Below are positions 25,378 through 35,440 of a DNA stretch of 64,000 bases, piece by piece. Position numbers and translations under genes: made by a program. The notes beneath the pieces are model-generated. The model was not told where the DNA came from and searched no databases. It worked only from the letters and a program-made list of their open reading frames with translations. Position 1 is the stretch's first letter. Each line of letters starts with the position of its first letter. Source of the DNA: Bacteroidales bacterium (lineage in GTDB: Bacteria; Bacteroidota; Bacteroidia; Bacteroidales; UBA932); the NCBI GenBank assembly GCA_017471965.1, contig JAFURF010000079.1, positions 1 to 64,000 of the forward strand. Direction: 5' to 3'.

Positions 25378-27564
25378 ATGAAGAAACTTGTTATTGCAAT
25401 TTCTGTGGCTGCGTTTCTTTCCGCATGCTGCAATGAGGAAAAGGTTCCGGTTTACAGACAGGCTGACAGGCCCGTCTGTGACCGCGTCGAGGACCTCCTT
25501 GACAGGATGACTTTTGAAGAGAAGGTCCTCCAGCTCAACCAGTACATCATCGGACTCAATACCAATGTGAACAACATCGGAGAAGAAATCAAGGATGTAC
25601 CGGGAGGTATCGGTTCTGTCATTTATTTCAGCGATAATGTTGAACTCAGGAACGAACTGCAGAGGAAGGCTATGGAGGAGACCCGCCTCGGCATACCTGT
25701 CCTTTTCGGCTTTGACGTGATCCACGGTTTCCGTACCGTCTATCCTATTCCTCTTGCGCAGGGATGTTCATGGAACCCTGAACTTGTTACCGAACTCTGT
25801 TCTGTGGCTGCAAGGGAGGCAAGACTGTCAGGTACGGACTGGACCTTTGCACCTATGATCGATGTGTCGCGTGACGGCAGATGGGGTCGTGTGGCAGAAT
25901 GTTTCGGTGAGGATCCTTATGCGAATTCTGTTATGGGTGTAGCCTCCGTGAATGGATATCAGGGAGACGATCTTTATAATACTGACAAGGTTGCAGCATG
26001 TCTGAAGCATTTTGTGGGATATGGCATGTCCCAGGGAGGACGTGATTATACCGCTACGGACATATCGATGCAGTCGATGTGGGATACATACCTTCCTCCG
26101 TACAAGGCTTGTATAGAGGCAGGTGCTGAAACCGTCATGAGTGCCTTCAATGATATAAACGGAGTTCCGGCGACAGCAAACCACCTTTTTCTCACCGAGA
26201 TCCTGAAAGAGAAATGGGGACATAAGGGTTTTGTCGTAAGTGATTGGAATGCTGTAGAGCAACTCATACCTCAAGGATATGCCGCAGACCGCAAGGAGGC
26301 TGCCCTAAAGGCTTTTACAGCGGGTGTGGAGATGGATATGAAGGACAATTGCTATCGTGAGTATTTTGAGGAACTTCTGAATGAGGGGAAGATCACAGAA
26401 AGGCAGGTGGATGAAGCGGTTGCAAGAATCCTTAGTCTCAAGTTCCGTCTCGGGCTCTTTGAAAAGCCATATACCGAGCCACTGCCGGAAAGTGAGAGGA
26501 TTCTTACCGCTGACGCCTATGCCGCTGCAGAAAGACTTGCTGAAGAATCCATGGTGCTGCTTAAGAATGACGGCATCCTTCCTCTCGGCAATCCTGGAAG
26601 GATAGCGGTCATAGGTCCTATGGCGAAGGATAAGTTCAATATCGTCGGTTCGTGGAGATGTCATGGCAATGCTAAGGATGCCCAGTCCATATATGAAGGT
26701 CTTGAGGCTGAGTTCGGAAGTCCGGCTCTTAACTATGCTCCAGGTTGTGATTTCGACGGAACTGACCGTTCCGGTTTTGCTCTGGCGAAGGCAGCGGCGC
26801 TCAAGTCTGATGTCATCGTGCTCTGTCTTGGAGAGAAGTCTGCATGGAGCGGAGAGAATGCATCACGTTCTACTCTTGCCCTTCCATCCATTCAGGAGGA
26901 ACTTGCTGCAGAACTGGCATCGACAGGCAAGCCGATGGTTCTTGTGCTTTCGAACGGCCGTCCTCTCGAATTGAACAGACTCGCCCCGATGGCAGATGCA
27001 GTTCTTGAGGCATGGCAGCCGGGAATGAAGGGAGGAAGTCCTGTTGCAGGCATCCTGTCCGGCCGCGTGAATCCTTCCGGAAAGTTATGCATCACCTTCC
27101 CGTGGTCGACAGGACAGGTCCCGATCTTCTACAACAGCCGTCAGAGTTCACGTCCTGACCAGGGGCAATATCAGGAAATCCCGAGCGGGCCTATGTATGA
27201 GTTCGGACACGGACTGAGTTATTCGGAATTCGTATACTCAGATCTCAAGGCTGATTCCGAGGATATCACGAAGGGACGTGACTTCAAGGTGCAGGTGTCC
27301 GTTACCAATTCAAGCGACCGTGACGGATATGAGACTGTGCTTTGGTATGTCACCGATCCTTTCTGTTCTGTCACTCGTCCGGTGAAGGAGTTGAGGCATT
27401 TTGAAAAGAAGTTCATCAAGGCCGGTGCGACCGAAATCTTTACATTCGATGTCAATCCTGAAAAGGACCTTGCATATGTGGATTCGGAAGGAAATCCTTT
27501 ACTTGAATCAGGTGAATACCGCATATCAGTCAACGAACAGACTCTAAAGTTCAATCTGAAATAA
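25378..27564 (+). CDS. GH3 beta-glycosidase, lipoprotein
   Basis: A 728-residue family 3 enzyme. The lipobox is LSAC (Cys17). The TIM-barrel domain contains GRDYTATDIS and GFVVSDWNAVEQ, in which Asp289 is the nucleophile. The alpha/beta sandwich follows, with GPMAKDKFNIVGSW and KSAWSGENASR, and a C-terminal FnIII-like domain begins near PMYEFGHGLSY. The ATG at 25378 is one base after the previous stop. Typical activities are beta-glucosidase or beta-xylosidase, acting in the periplasm or on the membrane. Confidence 0.93.
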   Translation: MKKLVIAISVAAFLSACCNEEKVPVYRQADRPVCDRVEDLLDRMTFEEKVLQLNQYIIGLNTNVNNIGEEIKDVPGGIGSVIYFSDNVELRNELQRKAMEETRLGIPVLFGFDVIHGFRTVYPIPLAQGCSWNPELVTELCSVAAREARLSGTDWTFAPMIDVSRDGRWGRVAECFGEDPYANSVMGVASVNGYQGDDLYNTDKVAACLKHFVGYGMSQGGRDYTATDISMQSMWDTYLPPYKACIEAGAETVMSAFNDINGVPATANHLFLTEILKEKWGHKGFVVSDWNAVEQLIPQGYAADRKEAALKAFTAGVEMDMKDNCYREYFEELLNEGKITERQVDEAVARILSLKFRLGLFEKPYTEPLPESERILTADAYAAAERLAEESMVLLKNDGILPLGNPGRIAVIGPMAKDKFNIVGSWRCHGNAKDAQSIYEGLEAEFGSPALNYAPGCDFDGTDRSGFALAKAAALKSDVIVLCLGEKSAWSGENASRSTLALPSIQEELAAELASTGKPMVLVLSNGRPLELNRLAPMADAVLEAWQPGMKGGSPVAGILSGRVNPSGKLCITFPWSTGQVPIFYNSRQSSRPDQGQYQEIPSGPMYEFGHGLSYSEFVYSDLKADSEDITKGRDFKVQVSVTNSSDRDGYETVLWYVTDPFCSVTRPVKELRHFEKKFIKAGATEIFTFDVNPEKDLAYVDSEGNPLLESGEYRISVNEQTLKFNLK

Positions 27565-27572
27565 CTTTGATC

Positions 27573-29555
27573 ATGAAAAATTTCATACTGACCGCATTAT
27601 GTCTTTTATCGACCGTTGCACTTTCTGCAAAGGTCTACACCCTTGAGTCTCCGGACTCGAAACTCGATGTACAGGTGACTGTCGGGAACGGGATATCTTA
27701 TTCGGTTTCTTATGACGGATGTCCTGTCATAGAGGGAGCGTCCCTTTCTCTGATCCTCTCGGACCGCACTTGGGGGGGGCAGGATTCTAAAGTAATCAAG
27801 ACAAGGACAGGGTCTGTCGATGCCTGCGTCCCTGCTCCTTTCTATAGAGCCGACAGTCTCCGTGACCATTACAATTCCCTTGTCATCGACTTCAAGGGCG
27901 GATGGGCTGTCGAGTTCCGTGCATATGATGACGGATGTGCCTACAGGTTCATCTCAAGGCAGAAATCCGATCTGACAGTCATCAATGAAAAAGTCGAACT
28001 CTCTCTGGCAGAAAATGCCGTAATGACTGTGCCTTACGTACTTATTGACGGTACGATCGAGGAACAGTTGATCAACTCATTCGAGAATCTTTATGAAACG
28101 GCACCGTTGAATGCCCTGAAGGAGAATCAGTTGATGATGCTCCCTCTTGCTGCTGAATTGTCTTCCGGTCTCAAGGTCTGCTACATCGAGTCCGATCTCG
28201 AATCATATCCCGGCCTCTATCTCCTCAAGTCTGAAAAGGAGAATACTCTTGAGGGTTATCTTCCTAAATATCCTAAGTCTACTGTCCAGGGAGGACACAG
28301 CAACATCGAGATGCTTGTCACCGAGCGTGAGGATTATATCGCCAAGGTAAAGGGTACAAGGACCTTCCCTTGGAGAGGTGTCGTAGTCGGTACAGACGTA
28401 GATCTTGCAAATTCAGATCTTTCATATCTTCTCGCTTCCCCTTCACGAGTTTCCGATATCTCATGGATCCGTCCGGGTAAGGTTGCATGGGACTGGTGGA
28501 ATGACCTCAATCTCGAGGGCGTGGATTTCATTGCCGGAGTCAACAACGACACATATAAGTATTATATCGACTTCGCATCGGCAAACGGTGTGGAATATGT
28601 CATCCTTGATGAAGGATGGTCGGAAACAGGAACAGCAGACCTGTTCAAGATCATTCCAGAGATCGACATGGAGGGACTTGTGAAATATGCGGAATCGAAA
28701 GGTGTCGGCATCATCCTCTGGGGAGGATACTATGCCTTCCATAAGGATCTTGAGAATGTATGCCGTCATTATTCGGAGATGGGCGTGAAAGGCTTCAAGA
28801 TCGATTTCATGGACAGAGACGACCAGGAGATTGTAGATTTCATATATGAGGCAGCCGAGACTGCGGCAAGATACAATCTTGTCCTTGACTTCCATGGAAT
28901 GTACAAGCCGGCCGGTCTGACACGCACATGGCCGAACGTGCTTAATGTCGAGGGCGTATTCGGACTTGAACAACTCAAGTTCCGCGAGCCGGTGCCTGAT
29001 ATGATGACTTATGATGCGACCCTTCCTTTCATCCGTCAGGTTTCAGGTCCTATGGACTATACTCAGGGTGCGATGAGGAATCAGACTCAGGAATCTGCAT
29101 ACAAGAGTTTCACCGAGCCTGCAAGTGTGGGAACGCGCGCGCACCAGTTGGCTCTCTATGTGATTTTCGAGTCTCCTCTCAACATGCTGTGCGACTCACC
29201 TTCAAACTACATGAAGGAGCAGGAGTGTACTGATGCCATTGCGGAGGTACCTGTTGTCTGGAACGAGTCAAGAGTCCTTGACGGTCAGATGGGTGACTAT
29301 ATCGTCACAGCGAGAAGGAGTGGAGACACATGGTATGTAGGAGGCATTACAGACTGGGATGCCCGTGATGTGAAAGTCGACCTGAGTTTCCTTCCGGAAG
29401 GTAAATATGAGGCAGTAATATATAAGGATGGTGTCAATGCGCACAGAAAGGCGACTGACTATAAGAAGGTCACTGTCGGACTTTGCAAGGACACGGATCT
29501 CAATATCCATATGGCTCCGGGTGGCGGATTCCTTATGACGATAAAACCGCTCTAG
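27573..29555 (+). CDS. GH97 glycoside hydrolase, retaining type
   Basis: A 660-residue secreted enzyme (signal peptide 1-19). It has the GH97 N-terminal beta-supersandwich, a catalytic barrel with WDWWNDLNLEG, and a C-terminal beta domain. GFKIDFMDRDD places an aspartate (Asp411) where retaining GH97 alpha-galactosidases have their nucleophile; inverting SusB-type members have glutamates elsewhere instead. Alpha-galactosidase or a similar alpha-glycosidase is therefore favoured. I start at ATG 27573 instead of a TTG six bases upstream. A run of eight G residues at 27772-27779 is in frame. Confidence 0.88.
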   Translation: MKNFILTALCLLSTVALSAKVYTLESPDSKLDVQVTVGNGISYSVSYDGCPVIEGASLSLILSDRTWGGQDSKVIKTRTGSVDACVPAPFYRADSLRDHYNSLVIDFKGGWAVEFRAYDDGCAYRFISRQKSDLTVINEKVELSLAENAVMTVPYVLIDGTIEEQLINSFENLYETAPLNALKENQLMMLPLAAELSSGLKVCYIESDLESYPGLYLLKSEKENTLEGYLPKYPKSTVQGGHSNIEMLVTEREDYIAKVKGTRTFPWRGVVVGTDVDLANSDLSYLLASPSRVSDISWIRPGKVAWDWWNDLNLEGVDFIAGVNNDTYKYYIDFASANGVEYVILDEGWSETGTADLFKIIPEIDMEGLVKYAESKGVGIILWGGYYAFHKDLENVCRHYSEMGVKGFKIDFMDRDDQEIVDFIYEAAETAARYNLVLDFHGMYKPAGLTRTWPNVLNVEGVFGLEQLKFREPVPDMMTYDATLPFIRQVSGPMDYTQGAMRNQTQESAYKSFTEPASVGTRAHQLALYVIFESPLNMLCDSPSNYMKEQECTDAIAEVPVVWNESRVLDGQMGDYIVTARRSGDTWYVGGITDWDARDVKVDLSFLPEGKYEAVIYKDGVNAHRKATDYKKVTVGLCKDTDLNIHMAPGGGFLMTIKPL

Positions 29556-29558
29556 AAT

Positions 29559-30497
29559 ATGAAACATTTGGTGTTAATAATAATGTTGGTTATGTGTGTG
29601 TCTGTCGCGAACGCTCAGAATATCGCAGGTTCTCCTGAATATATCAAGGCCCTTACCGCCAAATGGGAGGGTGAGCGTTTCGAAGACGGACGTCCCAAGG
29701 TGTCGGATGACCTTCTGGAGCGTCTCAAGAAGGTCACCATCGAGGAGGCATGGGCAGAACTTATGAAACTGGGTTACCAGAATCAGTATGAAGGAGATTG
29801 GATGCTTCTTCATGAAAGAGAAGATGCCGTCATGACCGGACGTGCTGTCACTGCTCAGTTCATGCCTATGCGTCCCGACCTTGAGGATCAGATCATCGAG
29901 CAGGGTAAGAAGGAGGGCCGTATGTGGCAGCAGAGGCGTACCGTTTCCTGGGTCATCAACTCATTGAGGAAGGGAGATGTCTATGTGGCCGACACATACA
30001 ACAAGGAATTTCTGGGTACCGCAGTCGGATCGAACCTTGGAAACGGAGTCTACAATGCTACAGGAAACGGTATGATCGCATATGGCCATATCCGAGATCT
30101 TGAGCGTCTCCGTAAGGTTGAAGGCCTGAACATCTGGATGAAGGGATATGACCCTTCCTATATGCGTCAGACCATACTTATGAACTATAATGTACCGATC
30201 AGGATCGGAAAGGCGATAGTCATTCCTGGAGATGCCGTACTGGCAAAGCCTGGTGCAGTACTTTTCATACCTGCGCATCTGGTGGAACACATAGTTCTTA
30301 CTTCGGAATTCACGGCACTGTCTGACGAATTCGGCGAAGACATGATAAGGAAGGGGATTTACACAGCCGGTGAGATCGACAGCATGTGGGATGAGTCCAT
30401 GAACCGCAGGTTCATCCAGTGGATAGATGAATATGAGGGAGAACTTCCAATGAAGAAGGAGGACCTCAAGAGATTCCTTGAACAAAGAAACTTTTAA
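29559..30497 (+). CDS. secreted RraA-fold protein
   Basis: A 312-residue protein with signal peptide 1-19 (cut after ANA). The core GDVYVADTYNKEFLGTAVGS, then GNGMIAYGHIRDLERLR, NVPIRIG and IPGDAVLAKPGAVLFIP, matches the RraA / HMG-aldolase fold, where this Gly-rich loop and the R-D pair bind metal and substrate. Cytosolic members are class II aldolases of 2-oxo acids or RNase E inhibitors. A secreted form inside a lyase/GH operon hints at chemistry on uronate or keto-acid products outside the cytosol; this is inference. It sits between GH97 and the GH105 fusion with 3-base gaps. Confidence 0.78.
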   Translation: MKHLVLIIMLVMCVSVANAQNIAGSPEYIKALTAKWEGERFEDGRPKVSDDLLERLKKVTIEEAWAELMKLGYQNQYEGDWMLLHEREDAVMTGRAVTAQFMPMRPDLEDQIIEQGKKEGRMWQQRRTVSWVINSLRKGDVYVADTYNKEFLGTAVGSNLGNGVYNATGNGMIAYGHIRDLERLRKVEGLNIWMKGYDPSYMRQTILMNYNVPIRIGKAIVIPGDAVLAKPGAVLFIPAHLVEHIVLTSEFTALSDEFGEDMIRKGIYTAGEIDSMWDESMNRRFIQWIDEYEGELPMKKEDLKRFLEQRNF

Positions 30498-30500
30498 GTT

Positions 30501-33500
30501 ATGAATAAGGTTGTTTTGGTGTTAGTTTGGTTGTTGTCTGCTGTGTCTCTTATGGCACAGCAGGCAATTGATCTGTCCGGACTTGCGCCAAAGGTCATGG
30601 AAAATGCCGATAAGCATGTGGATGTCTGTGACTACAAAGGCTCCGTATATCTGCAGTCTATCGCTGAATATGCTCTCGCTACCGGTGACAAGTCCTGCAT
30701 GGACAAAGTCAATGGACTGCTCGGGAAATTCATGACAGGTGAATTGAAGGGTCACGGCAGTTTCATTTCCTACGAGGTGGGAGGTACGGCCATGGCGCTT
30801 ATGGCCCTGAACGGGAATGACCTATATGACGAAACCGTCAGGAATGCGGCAGCAAGGATGTGGGAAAACCAGACACGTAATGATGACGGACTTATGATAC
30901 CGTCCTGGGGAAACATGAAGGAAAGGAACAGCGTCTTTGTCGACATCGTTCTTGCCGTGACTCCATATCTTCTGTATACAGGACTGGATAGTGGTAACGA
31001 AGAGTATGTGGATTATGCCGCCGGCCTTCTCCTGAAAGTCCATGAGGACCTTAAGGACCAGTCTTCAGGACTGCTCAATCAGGCACGGGCATGCAACAAT
31101 CTGGCCCGTGGACAGAAGACAGAAGACTGCTGGAGCAGAGGAAACGGATGGTTTTCTCTTGCCCTTGTGTCATTGATGAGAGAACTCCCCAAGTCTCATC
31201 CTTCATACAGGCAGGTAAGATCTGTAGCAAAGGATTTCTTCACTTCCGTATTGAGATATCAGGATGAGGACGGCCTGTGGCATCAGGAGATGACGTGGCC
31301 AGACTCATATGTGGAGATGTCAGGTTCGGCGCTTCTGCTTTATGGAATCGGTGCAGCAATCGAAGAAGGCGTACTGCCTTCCAGATATATGAAAAACTTC
31401 AGGAAAGGACTCCAGGGCATGTTGCAATACATTGACGAGGAAGGTAATGTAGGTAATACATGCTCTGGCTGTCTTGCTTATCTCGGAGGAACCAAGGCCG
31501 ATTATGCCTCCCATACATATTATTGTAATGAGCCGCATGCGTTCGGACCGGTCATTCTTGCTTTCTCACAGGCTCATAGACTGGGAATCGACAAGGTTGA
31601 GGTGACGTTTGAACCAGGATGTGCTTTAGATGGCAGAATACCGCAGTGCCATGTCCGTTACATTGCAGAAAGAAGCGGTGACCTTGCGTGGGAAAATGAC
31701 ATGGCTGCATTCCGCGTCTATTCTCGCGATGTCCGTTCAAAGGTAGGAAGCGGAGTGGATTATTGGGCAAAGTCTGTGGACTATCCGATACTTGAGAAAT
31801 GGTATGCGCTGAATGATCAGGGACTCCATTATCATGTGGACAGAGGTGAGGGATATGACTTCTACTCTGTCGGGAACGCCCGAGGAATAGGAGGTACAGG
31901 CATCTGGACCGGAGATTCGCTTGCGGTAAGCGAGCCTTATGCCAATTACAGGATTTATGCTGATAATCCGGAATTCATTGACTTTGAGATGACTTTCCAG
32001 CCATATAAGGCAGGAGATGAAACGATATATGAGACCAGGAGGATCACAATGGAGCCTGGCTCAAGTTTCTATACCGTGACCAGCACCATCGAGACAGAAA
32101 GCGGCAATGACGCTGTCCTGGCCGTGGGCCTGTCAGATTTCGGCAAGGCATCTGTCACCACTGATCTGTCTCTTGGTGTATTGTCTCTTGTCGAGACTCT
32201 GGATGGCGGACATGGGACCATAGCGTCTGCAGTTGTTGCCGATCCATGGGATGTCTCAGGATTTGCAGAAAGCGGAATCGACAGACTCATGCTGCTGAAT
32301 GTCAGAAGCGGAAAGTCTGTCACCTATAAGGTCGGAGCCGCATGGGAAGGAGACTTCCGTTATGATGGCATTAAAGAAAAATGGACTTCAGCGTTGCGGA
32401 AAGAGGTCTCGGAGATAAAGGCGAAGGCCCGTGAAAGATACAGGCCTGTTGCTGAGGGAGGGTGCATACACCGCTTTTTCGATATATCTCCGATAAGTCC
32501 TTCAGGAAAATATATTGCAGTCTTCAGACTTCCATATGAAGACCATGCACCGGCTGCAGGTGACGAAGGTGAAGTGGTCGTGCTTGAACTCGCCACAGGA
32601 AGACAGGTCTATTCTGCCATGACCCGCGGGTGGGAAATGCAGATGGGCGCAAATGTCCAGTGGGGTGCTTCCGACAGGGAACTCTTTTACAATGACGTGG
32701 ATACCGATACCTGGAGTGACTTTGCAGTGTGTGCGGACATATTCACCGGAAAAGTACGCAGATGTGCGGGGACAGTATTCATGGTTTCTCCTGACGGAAG
32801 AAAACTCTCAAGTTACAATCTTCGGAAATCCCGTTTCGCCCAGACCGGCTACGGAGTCATCGTGCCAGATACGGAGGTTTCCAGAAACATCGGTCCTGTC
32901 GCTGATGACGGTGTATATGTGACTGACCTTGAGAAGAATGAGTGCAGGATGATCGCTTCCATCAAGGATATATACGAAAAGTCAGTCCCATCGATCAGGA
33001 TTGATGACCCTGAGAACTATGAATACTACTGTTTCCAGACCAAGTGGAATCCTCAGGGCACCAGGATCCTGACTACTGTCCAGTGGACACCGATTGGTGG
33101 AGGGGAGAGACGCAGGGCTGTGATCACCATGAACCCTGACGGTTCCGATATCAGGACGGCCGTCACACCGGACCAATGGTGGAAGGGCGGTCACCATATC
33201 AACTGGATGCCAGACGGAGACCACCTTTCGATGAACCTGAATGTAGACGGCATGCCTGGGGTGGAGATAATCAGCGTTGGATATGACGGTTCGGAACTTA
33301 CGGAACTTTATCATACCGGATCCGGACATCCGTCGTTCCATCCGCTCGGTCTTCCATATGTCCTCACGGATGCATATTCGGGAGAAGTGATACTGGAAGA
33401 TGGAAGGACTCCGATAAGACTGATCGACATAAGCAGAGGCAAGGAAACTGTCGCCGCTTCCGTTGACCTGCCAGAGATCAGGAATTTTGAACTGAGGATA

Positions 33501-33608
33501 GATGCCCATCCTGTATGGGACAGGACCGGAAGATATGTTGTCTTCAACGGACGAAAGGACGGAAGACGCTGTGTCTATATGATTGACATGAAAGAATTGA
33601 TGAACTGA
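30501..33608 (+). CDS. GH105 - DUF4861 - beta-propeller fusion protein
   Basis: A 1035-residue three-part secreted protein (signal peptide 1-19). Residues about 25-360 form a GH105-type alpha/alpha barrel with RNSVFVDIVLAVTPYLL (Asp148 as the general acid/base) and CWSRGNGWFSLAL; the family removes unsaturated galacturonic or glucuronic acid. Residues about 370-650 match DUF4861 (AWENDMAAFRVYSRDVRS). The last 375 residues carry PD40/TolB-like propeller repeats (ISPSGKYIAVF, WNPQGTRIL, WMPDGDHLSMN, HPSFHPLG). The propeller may be structural or resemble PL22 oligogalacturonate lyases. It is in the middle of the operon, before GH10. I see no frameshift or stop, so the fusion looks real. Confidence 0.8.
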   Translation: MNKVVLVLVWLLSAVSLMAQQAIDLSGLAPKVMENADKHVDVCDYKGSVYLQSIAEYALATGDKSCMDKVNGLLGKFMTGELKGHGSFISYEVGGTAMALMALNGNDLYDETVRNAAARMWENQTRNDDGLMIPSWGNMKERNSVFVDIVLAVTPYLLYTGLDSGNEEYVDYAAGLLLKVHEDLKDQSSGLLNQARACNNLARGQKTEDCWSRGNGWFSLALVSLMRELPKSHPSYRQVRSVAKDFFTSVLRYQDEDGLWHQEMTWPDSYVEMSGSALLLYGIGAAIEEGVLPSRYMKNFRKGLQGMLQYIDEEGNVGNTCSGCLAYLGGTKADYASHTYYCNEPHAFGPVILAFSQAHRLGIDKVEVTFEPGCALDGRIPQCHVRYIAERSGDLAWENDMAAFRVYSRDVRSKVGSGVDYWAKSVDYPILEKWYALNDQGLHYHVDRGEGYDFYSVGNARGIGGTGIWTGDSLAVSEPYANYRIYADNPEFIDFEMTFQPYKAGDETIYETRRITMEPGSSFYTVTSTIETESGNDAVLAVGLSDFGKASVTTDLSLGVLSLVETLDGGHGTIASAVVADPWDVSGFAESGIDRLMLLNVRSGKSVTYKVGAAWEGDFRYDGIKEKWTSALRKEVSEIKAKARERYRPVAEGGCIHRFFDISPISPSGKYIAVFRLPYEDHAPAAGDEGEVVVLELATGRQVYSAMTRGWEMQMGANVQWGASDRELFYNDVDTDTWSDFAVCADIFTGKVRRCAGTVFMVSPDGRKLSSYNLRKSRFAQTGYGVIVPDTEVSRNIGPVADDGVYVTDLEKNECRMIASIKDIYEKSVPSIRIDDPENYEYYCFQTKWNPQGTRILTTVQWTPIGGGERRRAVITMNPDGSDIRTAVTPDQWWKGGHHINWMPDGDHLSMNLNVDGMPGVEIISVGYDGSELTELYHTGSGHPSFHPLGLPYVLTDAYSGEVILEDGRTPIRLIDISRGKETVAASVDLPEIRNFELRIDAHPVWDRTGRYVVFNGRKDGRRCVYMIDMKELMN

Positions 33609-33622
33609 AACATAATATTGAC

Positions 33623-35440
33623 ATGAAACCAAGACTGACCGCAATTTTTGCCATTTTATTCTGCTACGCTATTTCTGAAGCGCAGGAACGTACGCCTCTT
33701 GCGCAGACTCTCGTAGATCTTGATCCGGAAGTGGTGTTCACTTCAGATGCAGATCCTTCTGCATATGTCGTCAGAGACAGCAGGACAGGAGTCAAGCCTA
33801 CAGAATCATCTGTCATTACGGATGAACAGGGCCGCCCCGTATATGATATCAATGTCCAGACCGGTGACAGGTCCCAGTATACCGTAGCGGCGCAGTTCTA
33901 TACGACTGCTCCTGTAAAGAAGGGAGATGTCTGTCTGGCACGCATTACCATGAGGACTCTCTTCGCTCATCAGGAAACAGCAGAATGTGCAATCTATTTC
34001 ATGTTCCAGCAGTCTTCCTCTCCATGGACGAAAAGCATCAATACCCAATTGAGTTGCGGACCGGAGTGGACTACATACGATCTTCCTTTTGTCGCTGCCA
34101 TCGATTATCCCGCCGGCAAGGAGACCGCTATCGAACTTGCTCTGGGATCTCTTGCTCAGCATATACAGGTCACAGGTATAGAAGTCCTCAACTTCAAGGA
34201 TAAGGTCGTTGTCGGTGAACTTCCTCAGACTAGGTTCACATACTTCGGCAGGGAAGAAGGCGCACAGTGGAGAAACGAGGCTCTTGCCCGTATCGAAGAG
34301 ATAAGGACTGCCCCTATCAATGTCAAAGTGAAGGACTCGAAGGGAAGACCTGTGAAAGGTGCTGAGGTGAAGGTGCAGATGCAGAAGGCGGATTTCATAT
34401 GGGGAACCTCTGTCAATGAGAGGGCGTTGGCATCTGATGACCCTCAGTCTCTCCGCTATAAGGAAATCCTGAAGAAATATTTCAATACAGCCATCATAGA
34501 GAACGGTTTCAAAGGCGGCGGATGGTATTGGGAAGACAGCCGCAAATGTAATACCCTTGTGGCCTTCGAGTGGCTCAAGGCAAACGGTTTCCGTCAGAGA
34601 GGACACAATCTCGTGTGGCCCGGGTGGAAGTTCAATCCGCGCGCTACAAGACTGATTGCACAGCAGGGAGACAAGGAAAGATTTGACAGATTCATAAAGG
34701 CGCAGTTCCATGAGAGAATGGCATATACCAAGGGTGAACTGATTGCTTGGGATGTGGTGAACGAAATCATGCACGAGAAGGACTTTTTCCCATATCTGCC
34801 GGAAGATGTCGTGGTGGACTGGTTCAAACTTGCCAAGGAACTTGATCCTGATGCGCAACTGTTCATAAATGAGTATGCTATGCTCAATGGCGCGCACAGT
34901 CCTGTCAACATCAAGGAATACATCGAGAAGATCGTGGACCTGAGGTCAAAAGGCGCTCCTATTGAAGCAGTCGGCATTCAGGGTCATGTGGGCACTCAGC
35001 CTCGTAGTCCGATGCAGGTCATCACCGATCTTGACCTTTTCATCCCTCTCGGACTGCCGATCCAGATCACAGAGTTTGACATCAATACAACCGACGAGGA
35101 ACTGCAGGCGGATTATACAAGGGACTTCCTTATCGCCGTGTACAGCCATCCTCTCATCACCGGCGTGAATCTTTGGGGATTCCATCAGAAACACCATTGG
35201 AAACCGAATGCGGCGATGTATCGTGCAGACTGGACCGCCAAGCCTAATGCCGCTGTATGGGAAGAACTTGTCATAGGAGACTGGAAGACGAAATATACTG
35301 AAAAGACTGACAGAAAGGGTCTTTCTTCAGAAAGGGGACATTTCGGGGAATATATTCTCGAAGTGACATACAAGGGCCAGACCAGGACTCTTGAATTCCA
35401 TCTTGACAATAACGGTTACAATTGTGAAATACAGTTCTGA
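33623..35440 (+). CDS. GH10 endo-xylanase-type enzyme with N-terminal binding domain
   Basis: A 605-residue secreted enzyme (signal peptide 1-20). Residues about 25-200 form a beta-sandwich like a CBM4/9-type module, and residues about 230-545 the GH10 barrel. WDVVNEIMHE supplies acid/base Glu381 and QITEFDIN the nucleophile Glu484. The family motif GHxLVWH is changed to GHNLVWPGW, losing the His that contacts the -1 sugar in xylanases. The substrate may therefore differ from plain xylan. Its stop overlaps the start of the next gene by one base. Confidence 0.88.
   Translation: MKPRLTAIFAILFCYAISEAQERTPLAQTLVDLDPEVVFTSDADPSAYVVRDSRTGVKPTESSVITDEQGRPVYDINVQTGDRSQYTVAAQFYTTAPVKKGDVCLARITMRTLFAHQETAECAIYFMFQQSSSPWTKSINTQLSCGPEWTTYDLPFVAAIDYPAGKETAIELALGSLAQHIQVTGIEVLNFKDKVVVGELPQTRFTYFGREEGAQWRNEALARIEEIRTAPINVKVKDSKGRPVKGAEVKVQMQKADFIWGTSVNERALASDDPQSLRYKEILKKYFNTAIIENGFKGGGWYWEDSRKCNTLVAFEWLKANGFRQRGHNLVWPGWKFNPRATRLIAQQGDKERFDRFIKAQFHERMAYTKGELIAWDVVNEIMHEKDFFPYLPEDVVVDWFKLAKELDPDAQLFINEYAMLNGAHSPVNIKEYIEKIVDLRSKGAPIEAVGIQGHVGTQPRSPMQVITDLDLFIPLGLPIQITEFDINTTDEELQADYTRDFLIAVYSHPLITGVNLWGFHQKHHWKPNAAMYRADWTAKPNAAVWEELVIGDWKTKYTEKTDRKGLSSERGHFGEYILEVTYKGQTRTLEFHLDNNGYNCEIQF

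Noticed and set aside
33806..34897. Long open frame (about 360 codons) on the minus strand opposite GH10
   Set aside because: It lies wholly antisense to a gene with clear family motifs, has no recognisable domain and arises from codon bias of the sense strand.
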